Below the pieces are notes generated by a model. The model did not search any database. It saw only the letters and a program-made list of their open reading frames with translations, and had not been told where the DNA came from. 64,000 bases of DNA, taken from Macrosoma leucophasiata (lineage: Eukaryota; Arthropoda; Insecta; Lepidoptera; Hedylidae). The translations under genes and the position numbers were made by a program. Positions 49,920-60,232 of the stretch are shown here, one piece after another. Each line of letters starts with the position of its first letter. Positions within the stretch are counted from its first letter, which is position 1. The DNA lies in NCBI GenBank assembly GCA_036365455.1, contig JAWQUS010000016.1, positions 17,879,001-17,943,000 on the forward strand. The letters are read 5' to 3'.

Positions 49920-52872
49920 GTCAGTTCAATTAGTTATCCTATCATTGTTGCCTGTTTGTGAATTCATATTCTAAGTTGATATTTATAAACTCTCAAAGGC
50001 ATCTCGTTATTTATCCCTAACAGTTTCGTATCTTCGTATTTTTTTAGTTAAAAACAAGGTTATTTTCCAAATTAGAGATTAATCTAGAACTACCCCGTTG
50101 GGGACCTGGCGTGAAGATACATACATCCTATATATAGTAGATAGTATCTAGTATATAGTATCTTCTATATCCCGATATAGTAGATATAGATCCCGATTTC
50201 TTCCAATATAATGAAAAAACATGCCTTATATTTATAATGCCATATTTGTCTAAATCTAAACCATTATATACCAATACCAGACCACACGTATAAAGTGACC
50301 TATAACCAACTAGTTTAATAAATAACTACTTATTTTCCAATAAGCGCACTTATCCGAAGTACATTTTAATTTATCTCATTTTCAGATTTTATTATATAAG
50401 TAATAAGTAACTACCTATCTACTAAATAACATTTTCCAAAAAATACTTCACACAACAATATATTAACGTCTTTACGATAATCACTTCCTAGTCTGCATGT
50501 GTAAAGTGAACGTAGGAGGGTACACCCCACACTTCATCGAAACGCATTCCACCCCACGGGGTAGCTTCATTGCACCCCTGTGTATAAACAGGTAGGTAGC
50601 AAGTAGGTTAACTAACACGCATAACTTTGTAAAATTTATTTATACTTCGAAGCAATGTTTGTATTGAATACAAAAAGAAGAGTTTTGGTTAGTTTTTAAA
50701 GTAAACTTGTACTTATTTTCATATTACTTGTACCTAATTATATTTCAAAAGATATTGTAAGGCTTACCTCTACTTTTGTGTTTACAGTTGAAGGAAAAAA
50801 AAACCTTCTGTAGATATTAATAATAGCAGTTTAAGAACGTTTGTAAGTAAGGTCTTTTTTAATACTTGTTTGACATTATTCTGACCAAAAAGAGTAAACG
50901 CGTAAAACCATTGTTGGAGGTATGTGTGTGCCTATGTAGGTATCTATTTCATCCTTCAGTTAGTTATAGCTATTGATTGTGAGCGGTTCACAATAAAGTA
51001 GTGGCGGACAAGGGGGGGGGGAGGGGTTGGGGCGGCCTACCACGGGCCTTCGGTTCTGGGGGCTTCCAAAGATCTTCTGGTCGCTGGGAATCATTAAAGA
51101 TTTGTAGAGCTTACGGAGGGAAGAGTAGTTTTTTTTGCTAGCTCGTTTTTCTTAACCTATCTACCGTATCAATCATACGGGGGGAGGGAGGCAGGCAATA
51201 TGTGCGTGCACGGGGGCCCCCTAAGTTGACTTCATGATCTTTTTTTATTTTTTTGTCGTGCGTCACGCTAGTTGGCCTCCAAATGCCAAATGCCGCCCCG
51301 GGGCTTTGATGACCTTAGTCTGCCACTGCAATAAAGATAACACCTCTCACAATGACATCTTCCTTCCATCAATAAAGTATCAATAGTTCCATAGTCAAAT
51401 TAATACTCAAATCACACAGTCACGGGCTTCCATTTTTTACAGTTTTCCAAACTCTCAAACCATCACTATTAAAAATATCGCTTACAGTAAACACAGGCGT
51501 GAAATATCAGACGATAGCCGCGTCGTCGTCAGTCAACCTGGGTAACATCGCGTACGGCGGCCAGGCGAGCTACGTACAGGCAGAGATGGTGCATCAGCTG
51601 AAGGCGGAACAGCGCACCGACAAGCGGGAGTACCGCGAGGAACTGCACCACGACCTGATGGCTACTATGATGCAACAGCAGGGTAAGATTAGAGATTTTA
51701 ACATAACTTTAACTAGGTAAATTAGAACGTAAACCTTATTGTAATGTAGTAGACGTTTATAAGAAGAAATAAAACATAACTTTAACTAGGTAAATTAGAA
51801 CGTAAACCTTATTGTAATGTAGTAGACGTTTATAAGAAGAAAAAAAAAGAAACTAGGTTAACAAAAAAGAAAACAAGAATAAGTCTTCGATCATGTGTGA
51901 GAAAAAGAGGGCGTCACCGAAGATCTAGTTCAAGGGGCTAGTTGGTAAAATACCTAAGTAAAAGAATTGTGAATTCAGTCTTCCCCTCTCACCCTCTCTT
52001 CTATGTCGGTGGGGTGGCCAGAAGAGAGGGGCAATGCACGCAGCATCGCCTTTTTATATCGTTTTAATCCCAACTAAAATAGAGGGGCGTTACAAGTTTA
52101 ACGTGAGTATCTGTGCGTCTGTCTGTGACTTCGTAATTTGTTGAGTGGTGGTTTGAGTGCTGTTTTCATCCCTGAGGAACTGCTTTCCTCCTTCTTTCCC
52201 CTCTCATGTCTTCTTCTGGCACCCTTAGCCTGGGTTGCACCAAGGTATTGGTTAAAGTTAAAGTTATTGTAACATTTCACATCCTGCTCACTTTAAGATG
52301 TCTATAAGTTAGAAAAAAGTGAAATGTTATAAACTATAACTAACAATAACTTATCTATACTTATAATAAAACTGTAGAAGTGTAAATTCTGTACATTAAA
52401 AATATTGAAAAAATAAATACCAGGGGATGTTACTAGATCGACACCGAACCCAAATATGTGATTAGAAATTTTTTTGTCTTCTGTCTGTCTGTCTGTCTGT
52501 TTGTTGAAGCATCACAGAAAATCTACCGGTCCGATTACAATGAAACTTGGTATGATTATACTTTAACCTTTGGCGCACAACACTGGGTACTTTTTATCCC
52601 GGAAAAATGTCTGTTTGTCTGTGTGTTTGTGCACGCTAATTTCAGAAACGGCTTATTCGATTTGCCGTTTTCACTAATATATTTTGGTAAGTTTCACTTA
52701 ACATTTAGTGTTTGTTTCATGTGAATCAGTTCAGAAATAAAAAAGTTATGTCAATTTAAAGAATCATATCGAATACTTTTAAGCTATTCTGTATCTTATC
52801 TTCTATCTTTTAGGGGGTTTCGTACCTAAAAGGTAAAAACGGGCCTTACGGATTATTAATCCTCCGCTGTCT

Positions 52873-52903
<31 letters not shown>

Positions 52904-55900
52904 ACCCCAGCCTGTATCTCATAAATAGTGATAACTAGAAAGCTAACATTTTCACAAATTATGTATTTTTGATACCGCTCCGCTATAAAGATAAAATTAA
53001 TTACTAAAAATAAGAAAAAGAAAATGTTAAGGGGTCCAAGGGGGCATATAATAAACGTGTTTTTTTTCTGTATATGTTTTGCTCGATAACAATAACGGTA
53101 GCAAGTAGACGCTTAAAATTTTCACAGAATTTTTAGGTCTTATGTTGTATATTACCTTCCATAATAAATCTATACAGATAAATAAAATTTGAGTGTCCGT
53201 TTGTAATATTTAAATAACCGCTTTTTACTAAATGCATATGTATGTATACACGGTACATATACCAAAACCACATTTTTTACAATTTTTGTCTATCTGTCTG
53301 TCTGTTTGGCGGGGCTAATTTTGGAAACGGCTAGACCGATTTTTACGGGATTTTCACGGGTAGGTAGCTGATGTAATAAGGAGTAACTTAAGCTACTTTT
53401 ATCTCCATACATCCATACATACCTACATACAAATTAGTAGAATCGGAGTGTATCCGACTTTGACAGGACTTCCACGGGTAGGTAGCTGATGTAATAAGGA
53501 GTAACTTAGGCTACTTTTATCTCCATACATCCATACATACATACATACCTACATACAAATAAATAGAATTTGAGTGTCTCCGATTTTGACGGGACTTTCA
53601 CTGGCAGATAGCTGATGTGATAAGGAGTAACTTAGGCTACTTTTATCTCCATACAACCATACATACATACATACCTACATACAAATCAATAGAATTTGAG
53701 TGTCTCCGACTTTGACGGGACTTTCACTGTCAGATAGCTGATGTAATAAGGAACAGTCATATTCTTTTCTCACGTGGACGAAGTCGCGGGCACTGCTAGT
53801 ATAATATAAAAACGTAAATGTTATAACTAACAATAACTTTAACTTTAACAAAAGTCGTGGTGCAACCCCCATTTTTTCATCCAATTGCTGCTAACAGTGG
53901 CACAGACCTCTTTGCAACCAGGCAACTCAGGCAAGTTGCATTGGCTTTTTTATCTCTGAGGAGCAGCTTCTTTTCCGGCTTTTACGGATTTCCCCCGGTG
54001 AGGTACTTGAATAGAAGCCAGCTAATTTCTCATTCACCCCTATAACAGTGACACAGGCGCCTCTGCAGCAAGGCACGCAGCAGCTGCTGGTGGTGCTGCA
54101 CGAGCCGAAGGAGGCGGCGGCGCTGGCGCGCGCCATCAAGCAGGAGTCGCGCCCAGAGCGAGCCGCAGCCACCGCACCTGCAGAGTTCATTAGTAAGCTT
54201 CCTTTCACCAGTGGCGTAGCTCTTAGTTTTCTTCTATAGATACTCTTTAGAGGAAAATTAACTAACTATATAATATATGTTCACCAGTAGTTTTTGCCAA
54301 GTGCGCCAAGAAGAACACGACATTTTTCCTTAGTGTAAAATTGAGCGTACAAACTGAATTATACTAAATTGATTGTTAACTAGGCTACTTAGACTACTAC
54401 CGCTCTTAGAATATAACATATTCTAGAAATCCGATTTTATACTAAAACATAAGATATTTAAGAAAAACATAAGAATGGACATGAAGACTACTTGAGGAAG
54501 AAAAAATTTGGCTCCCTTAATCAAATACGTATGTTGAGTGTGCACCGAAGGTCGAGTCGAGTCTTAAAATCGGTTGCATGAGAGGAGACTTAAACTAACC
54601 TTAATAAAACTTGACGAAAGGATCAGGAATTCAGCAAATACCTACCCATCGATGCCATCGCAATTTCAAACTTAGGTAAAATTGGAGAGCTCTATATCCT
54701 GTCCTGGATTCGTGAAAAAGTTAAAACGATTATACATAATTTTATAAGATATCAGGCTACGAGCAATTCAACAAAATATGTTCCATTCTTCGTCAGGTAT
54801 CGGCGATGTGACAGACAGTTCAACCTGGCAGACATTGGCGGGTAACGGAGTGGCAGACTACCTATCAGCCCTGCCTCTGCCCCTACACCACCTGCTCAAG
54901 TACGCGCCCGCTAACTCAGAGCCCAAAAGGGAGGATCAACCAACTATTGTGACTGCAGTGACATCAAATACGTTGCCTTCTATGTCTACGTTGGCTTCGG
55001 TAAGGATTTAACATTGTTATTTGTACCTTACACTTCTGTTAAATGTTCATGAACAATTCAATGTTTAAGTTTTTTATTTATAACACTATGAATGTTATAA
55101 ATAAAAATTCTACTGGTGGTAGAGCTCCAGTGACGGAGCTCGCGGGCGTAGGCACCACCGCATTACCTAATATACTTGCCGCCAAATGGTAGTGTTCAGC
55201 ACTATCGTGTTCCGGTCAGGTGGTAATGTACGGCCCTGTAATTTCCGGCACAGAGGCATAACACCTTAGGCCTCAGGAGTGGTAACGCATCTGCATTTTG
55301 ACCTCTGGTCATTGTGTAGGTGTCTATAGGCTGCAGTCATCACTTAACATCAATGTGAACTGTATGCTTGTTTGCCACTTTTAAAACATAAAAAAACATA
55401 TGTATATATATACGAGTACATACTTAATTATACTTAGGTCGGTACTTAATATCTGAATGAAGTGAAAAATATTTCATTTGTTACAAAACCACTAACAATT
55501 AAAATGTTTTATGTAAAGATGTGTTAGTTTTTCTATATGATTTAGTCAAAGTAGTCGTAAAAAAAATTCTACCACCACGTTTAGTTATCCAGGATGTAAT
55601 GAACAGGTTTTAATAGAACTGTGATGATGTGATGCCTACGTATGCACAACATTGTTTTGCAGGCGTAGCTGCGTAGGCACCTTCGCATTATCTAATCTAA
55701 TGCTGCCGTTGAATGGTAATGCTCAGCACTTTCATGTTCCGGACAGGTGGTATGATACGGCCTTGTAATTTCCGGCACAGAGACATAACATCTTAGGCCT
55801 CAGTGGCAACGCATCTTAGGCTATACTTCAGTTTATTCAGTTTATTCATTTATTTCATATAATTAGGCTCCTGGAGAGCACTTTTACATCGTCATTTTTT

Positions 55901-58900
55901 TTTAAACTAACCTAGAGTGAATAACCACTAATAATAATCAAAAATACATAATAAATTAAATAGACACTGAACAATTTTGTATAATATGGAAAGCATCAAT
56001 TATTTACAAATTCCTCCATTTCCCCATTTCAAAAGAAACTGAGAAAGAATGAATTTGGCCGTCATAATAAAGGTTATTCACTTGGCAGAATTCCAAGGGC
56101 AGTCAATACTGAGAAGAACTCCGCCACTGAAGAAACTCAGTACAGCTCTTTTGAATATAAACTTAAATCTAATACAGTCTGTAAATCCAAAGTACAGGTT
56201 TTCGAAATAGCCTGGGAGCGATCGCTTCAATCCCATGGTGCAGTGTCATTAAGGTAATCACATGTTTTATAATTGTTGCACATGTACAAACGTTTTTTGA
56301 TAACTTTCTTAAATTTATTAATCGAAAGACTTTGAACATCTTCAGGTATTTTGTTAAAGAAGCGTATACATTGACCTCTAAAAGAATTACTCACCCTATG
56401 CAGTCGTGTTGTGTGCACAGACAACTTGTGTTTGTTCCTAGTATTCATATAATCATTAGCTCTACTAGGAAATTCGCTAATATTTTTACGTACATACAGT
56501 ACATTTTCGTAAATGTATTGCGAAGCTACAGTCAATATATTTATTTCCTTAAATTTATCTCTGAGAGACACTCGCGGACTTAGCCCGTAGATAGCACGCA
56601 CAGCTCTTTTCTGTAAAACAAAAATGGTGTTGACATCGGCGGCATGCCCCCATAGTAAAATTCCATAGGACATAATACTGTGAAAATAGCTAAAATAAAC
56701 CAATCGAGCCGTCTCAACGTCAGTTAAGGATCGTATCTTTTTTACCGCAAACGCTGCGGAGCTTAGTCTACGGGCTAGATTGGAAATATGAGGACCCCAC
56801 TGCAATTTTGTATCCACGGTTAAGCCAAGAAATACCGTGGAGTCTACTAATTCCAATGCTTCCTCGTTTAGTTTCACATTGGTTGCAACCTGTTTAACGT
56901 TAGGTGTACAAAATTTAATACATTTTGTCTTTCTACTATTTAACAGTAGGTTGTTAGCACTAAACCAATGTACTATTTTAGAGAGGGCATTGTTTACATC
57001 GTCACAAGCTACTTGTTGCCTTTTCATTTTCAATATGAGAGAGGTATCATCTGCAAATAATATCATTTCTTGATTATCGTTAACAATGTATGGCAAGTCA
57101 TTAATATAAACTAAAAACAGAAATGGACCCAGAATTGAGCCTTGCGGGACCCCCATATCCATCGAAGTGCCAGGAGATCTCGTTCCATTTATATCAACAT
57201 ACATGGTTCTCGAGCTTAAATATGAAGTCATAAGTTCGAGAGCGGTATCTCGAGATTCTACGGTACTCTAGATATTCATAGGCAATCATAGGCTACACTT
57301 ACAGTATTACTAACCGTCAATGTAAACTACATGCTTGTTTGCCACTTCATGACAAAAAAAACCTCCACGTAATCCTGACATTGATCACATGAATATCTTC
57401 CTTCACAGACCCAAATACGTGATACATCATTTACATCACTAGTCTTCTTCACAGATCCAACCGAACGCGGTGAACAGCGTGGTGGTGCAAACGGCAACGA
57501 TTGTCAACCAGACGGTCAATACCAACACCAACACAATCACCATTCAAACCAAGAAGAAAAAGAAAAAGAAAGCACTTAAGGAGAAGAAACCCAGACCTAA
57601 GCCTGGCGAGATACGACTGACGACTGCGTTAGGTAAAAAAGTGTGATAAATGTTAGGCTGCTTTTCTACCAGAGATGATTGATGATTGAGTAGGCTTAAA
57701 ATATAAAAAAAAACATATTACAATTCGACTGTACAGTAAATATTGACGAAGCATTGTGACTTGAAAGAATGTCGAATGAGCGAATGACTAAACAGATATA
57801 CAATGCGAATGTGGATGGTTGCAGAGGCCCAGGAAGACCAAGGCTGACCTACCATGACCAAATAGGTCGAGTTCTGTCTGATGGTGGGGTCAAAAGTCTT
57901 AGGAATCGGCGTGCATGTATGAAGAGAATGATGAAGGTAGACGAGGCACGAGAGGTTTGTCAGAACCGGGATGTCTGGCGCTCTACACTCTCTGCCTACC
58001 CCGTTAGGGACCTGGCGTGAAGATACATACATACATTGTGACTTTTCCAGATGGCAGTACATTATATTGCTGTCCCGAATGCCACATGGCGTATCCAGAA
58101 CGAGGTTTACTCGAGCAACATCTAGTTGGCCATACAATGGAAAGAAGGTGAGAAGATAGATAATGTATTTCAGGCATAGCATAATAGCATGGCTACTAAT
58201 GTTAATGAACAGGAAGCATTTGATCTTTTGTGCTGCTGGTGCTAGAAATGGAATGCCTATTTACTAACAGGTATTCCATTTTTAGAACGAGTCGCTTGTA
58301 ACTAAAACGATATGAGAAAACGATAGAATACAAACAAAGAACCCGGAGGAGCTGGAGGAAATATTTAACACTGGTCAAATAAATATCAGCAACTCTTTCT
58401 GTCTTTTCTTATCATGTATTTTTCCCGTGTGGCAACTATCACACTTTTCTTATCATAGAATCGACAAACAAATTTCGTGTAAAAGCGTAATATTCAAATA
58501 CATATATTTGTATCCAGGTTTATCTGCGACATTTGCAACGCGGCGCTGAAGCGTAAAGACCACCTCACACGACACAAGCAGTCGCACAACCCCGAGCGGC
58601 CGCACGTCTGCTCCGTCTGTCTGAAAGCGTTCAAGCGCAAGGAGCAACTTACCCTGCACTTCGTCATACACTCTGGCGAAAAGCGGCATATTTGCAATGA
58701 GTGTGGCAAAGGTGAAAATGTTTTTTTCTTTATCGTTTCTTGTTCGTCATTTTACATCATCGAGCCTCTATCCAGATGATTCAGTAATCTAGTATTGCAG
58801 CGGCTCAACCGGCTTACTGAATTGCTTTAGTGCTCGTTAACGTCTTCGATTTATCTTGTCCTTTCCTGCCACCTGATCATTGATATCGCTTTAAACCCAC

Positions 58901-59469
58901 TTATAGTCAGATTACCGCTATCTTTCATAGACGGTACGAATGGACAAGATAAAACAAGTACTCAAAATATTTGTCCAAGTTATTGTTATGGTAACATTTT
59001 ACATCTTCTCATAATAAACTAACTTGTCTTAGTTACAGAAGGATGCAATATTTTACAATAACTTTTACTTTAACAAATAGTTTGGTGCAACCGAATGTTG
59101 AGGTTCCATAAGCAACACATAAAAGTAAGCTAATTTTATAAAAAAATTACAAATATCCTGTTTATCCAGTGTTCTGATTCTAATCGGAATAGTGGATTAG
59201 CTGCTAACTAAAAAAACAAGATAAGATAACAGAATAGAAATATTTTTTCTCATACATAGGTATAACTTTTATTTGTCGGTTCGTTACTTGCACAAGATGA
59301 GCTTACCACATTCCCCACAGGTTTCTACCGCAAAGACCACCTTCGCAAGCACACACGCTCGCACATAGCGAGGCGCGTGAAGGCCGAACTGTCGCTGCAA
59401 GGGAACGCCAGCGCAGTGCCGCTCTCGCAAATAGTGCCTGCGCCTGCGCCGCTCCCCGCGCCCTCCTGA
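49646..59469 (+). CDS. ZF gene B: four-finger C2H2 protein, 8 coding exons
   Basis: The start ATG is 49664 and the stop TGA 59467-59469. Exons are 49646-49919, 51488-51682, 54049-54192, 54797-54999, 57455-57632, 58051-58147, 58518-58711 and 59321-59469. All junctions have GT-AG ends and matching phase, giving 471 aa. The order is a Gly-rich start (MNFAPFTGH), a Gln/Glu-rich middle, a TNTNTITIQT run, a Lys run (KKKKKKALKEKK), four C2H2 fingers and a short Ala/Pro tail. The fingers align with gene A without gaps, most closely in finger 4. It is likely a nuclear transcription factor; the family is not named. It arose with gene A by tandem duplication (inference). Confidence 0.9.
50093..50190 (+). 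repeat. LINE tail scrap and TATAGTA-rich run
   Basis: 'ccgttggggacctggcgtga' matches the LINE tail seen at 57763-58033, followed by 'atacatacatcc' and a TATAGTA/TAGTATC run. To 50990 nothing else is visible. Confidence 0.5.
50999..51328. mobile_element. hAT MITE with perfect 8-bp target duplication
   Basis: CAATAAAG at 50991-50998 and 51329-51336 flanks 330 bp with inverted ends TAGTGGCGGAC / GTCTGCCACTG. An 8-bp duplication and a CAGTGGCGGA-like end are hallmarks of hAT elements. Confidence 0.88.
51488..51682 (+). CDS. ZF gene B, coding exon 2
   Basis: The acceptor atcgcttacag is followed by VNTGVKYQTIAASSS, then a charged helix (QLKAEQRTDKREYREEL) and MMQQQG; donor CAGG/gtaaga, phase 1 in and out. 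Downstream, about 62 nt (51702-51763, 51764-51830) are tandemly duplicated. Confidence 0.87.
52353..53168 (+). repeat. Helitron-like repeat, uninterrupted copy
   Basis: It starts TCTATACTTATAATAAAA and carries CTGT/CCGT tetranucleotide runs at 52870-52912. It is the inverse of 45140-47850 and has no insertion at 52556, so it gives the empty site of that transposon. Confidence 0.65.
53170..53803 (+). repeat. Helitron-like repeat with four internal tandem copies
   Basis: It starts TCTATACAGATAAATAAAAT and ends 'gacgaagtcgcgggcactgc' + TAGT. From about 53345 to 53755 a unit of about 120 nt ('ggtaggtagctgatgtaata', 'ccatacatccatacatac') occurs four times, with CATA microsatellite variation. Confidence 0.65.
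54049..54192 (+). CDS. ZF gene B, coding exon 3
   Basis: The acceptor ccctataacag is followed by VTQAPLQQGTQQLLVVLHEP, then an Ala-rich helix and IKQESRPERAAA; donor ATTA/gtaagc, phase 1 in and out. Confidence 0.87.
54797..54999 (+). CDS. ZF gene B, coding exon 4
   Basis: The acceptor ttcttcgtcag is followed by SIGDVTDSSTWQTLAGNGVA, then LPLPLHHLLKYAPANSEPKR; donor TCG/gtaagg, phase 0. It is positionally equivalent to exon 7 of gene A. Confidence 0.88.
55112..55385 (-). repeat. BMC1-like repeat, full length, inverted
   Basis: It runs 'ctggtggtagagctccagtg' to 'actgtatgcttgtttgccac'. It is the best-preserved copy in the window. Confidence 0.75.
55829..57288 (-). mobile_element. 5'-truncated CR1/Kiri-like LINE
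   Basis: A 12-bp duplication TAGGCTATACTT (55817-55828) / TAGGCTACACTT (57289-57300) bounds a 1460-bp minus-strand insert. The 3' end is a short repeat (TGAATAAAC), as in CR1-type LINEs. It contains the C-terminal half of ORF2. Confidence 0.85.
56227..57231 (-). pseudogene. Reverse-transcriptase C-terminal half, 5' truncated
   Basis: A 334-codon open frame contains MGVPQGSILGPFLFLVYIND (motif B), ILFADDTSLIL (motif C), FLGLTVDTKLQWGPHI and the C-terminal part YGLSPRVSLRDKFKE. The endonuclease and motif A are lost by truncation. It is still open, so the insertion is not very old. Confidence 0.85.
57455..57632 (+). CDS. ZF gene B, coding exon 5 (basic run)
   Basis: The acceptor gtcttcttcacag is followed by IQPNAVNSVVVQTATIVNQT, TNTNTITIQT, KKKKKKALKEKKPRPKPGEI; donor TTAG/gtaaaa, phase 1. 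The Lys run and PKPG match gene A exon 9. Confidence 0.9.
57763..58033 (+). mobile_element. LINE 3' end inserted just upstream of an exon
   Basis: The 11-bp duplication CATTGTGACTT (57752-57762 and 58034-58044) flanks 271 bp. Its frame reads GRPRLTYHDQIGRVL, NRRACMKRMMKVDEAREVC and WRSTLSAYPVRDLA, the C-terminus of a LINE ORF2. It ends in CATACATA repeats. The exon begins at 58051. Confidence 0.88.
58051..58147 (+). CDS. ZF gene B, coding exon 6 (finger 1)
   Basis: The acceptor gacttttccag is followed by DGSTLYCCPECHMAYPERG and HLVGHTMERR; finger 1 is C-x2-C-x12-H-x3-H. Donor AG/gtgaga, phase 2. The acceptor's pyrimidine tract partly comes from the LINE target duplication. Confidence 0.9.
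58518..58711 (+). CDS. ZF gene B, coding exon 7 (fingers 2-3)
   Basis: The acceptor ttgtatccag is followed by FICDICNAALKRKDHLTRH (finger 2), NPERPHVCSVCLKAFKRKEQ (finger 3), SGEKRHICNECGKG (start of finger 4); donor AAAG/gtgaaa, phase 1. Confidence 0.92.
58970..59095. mobile_element. GGTTGCACCA-family fold-back MITE
   Basis: 'gttattgttatggtaacatt' and 'agaaggatgcaatattttac' are the two arms; the right end is 'tttggtgcaacc'. It is related to 621-712. Confidence 0.6.
59321..59469 (+). CDS. ZF gene B, coding exon 8 (finger 4, stop)
   Basis: The acceptor cattccccacag is followed by GFYRKDHLRKHTRSHIARRV, KAELSLQGN and a Pro/Ala tail ending PLPAPS, TGA at 59467. Confidence 0.92.
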
Positions 59470-59620
59470 CCGCCCGACGACAAGACCGATCTCATCACTC
59501 TCATCGCGGCCGCCAAGGATACCTTCTGACTGTGATGAGATGCGGGTCGAGAAGCTACTGTGAGTGTGAGCAGACGAGTGATACTTTTGAACTACAAGGG
59601 AAGGTATATGGTGAAGATAG

Positions 59621-60232
59621 TTGGGCCCAAAGATATTAGAGGAGTTAGATTGCTAATACATACGCACCGGCCGCTGAGCGTTCGTTTTGACTCGCGGACG
59701 GTCAGGTGACTGTTCCCGCTCACGCGTCAAGCATCATCCATTCATTGTGCATTCGCCCGCCGAGCGCAAACTTAGTGAGATAAAACCGTTAAAAATGCCA
59801 AATTGTTCAGTTTTTGGTGTAAAAACCGAACAGTAAAGCAAACTAAACCACTCAGTAACATTACTTATTACCGGTGAGTCATAATTTTGTTATTTTTTTA
59901 AGTTAACCACGATATCACATAGTCCGTTATCAAATATATCGTGCCAAAACAAGGAGCACTGCCAGCTCATTTACACGGAAAATAACGGACATCTAGATTT
60001 TGTAGTTTAATCACGTCTGTATACTCGTGTACGAACTGATAGTACGCCATTTTTGTGACGTTTTGTGCCGCGACCAAACACTAATCAGGTGAAGTCAGGT
60101 GTGTTGGCCTCGCGCCTAATTGGTTTATATTTTAGCGCCAAGATAAGCTCCTCCCACTTACAATGGTTGAAGCAGTTTTCATAGAAAAGCGTGTGTATTG
60201 TCAATCTACTCATATATCTTTGGTTGGGCCTA
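59621..60232 (+). mobile_element. Short DNA transposon remnant carrying a THAP-type exon
   Basis: The left end (59621-59652: GGGCCCAAAGATATTAGAGG, then TTAGATTG) and right end (60202-60232) are imperfect inverted repeats of about 30 nt. Between them are a G+C-rich leader and a THAP-like exon at 59795-59873. P-element superfamily transposases carry THAP domains, so that origin is likely but inferred. No target duplication is clear. Confidence 0.55.
59795..59873 (+). pseudogene. THAP-domain first exon with a 1-nt deletion
   Basis: ATG at 59795 reads MPNCSVFG. One base is missing at the codon for the next Cys. After the shift the frame gives KNRTVKQTKPLSNITYYR and a consensus donor CCG/gtgagt, the position where THAP first exons normally end. 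The Cys-x4-Cys start (MPNC..FGC) is the THAP zinc signature. Confidence 0.6.

Larger units (their letters stand above)
52226..53870. mobile_element. GGTTGCACCA MITE split by Helitron-like repeats
   Basis: The left end 'gggttgcaccaaggtattgg' and right end 'agtcgtggtgcaaccc' are 1.6 kb apart. The inner edges 'actaacaataactt' (52340) and (53830) are duplicated around the inserts at 52353-53803. Confidence 0.7.
55640..57345 (-). repeat. BMC1-like repeat split by a LINE
   Basis: The 3' half lies at about 55640-55828 and the 5' half at 57289-57345 ('gtaaactacatgcttgtttg'). The gap is exactly the LINE at 55829-57288. Confidence 0.75.
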
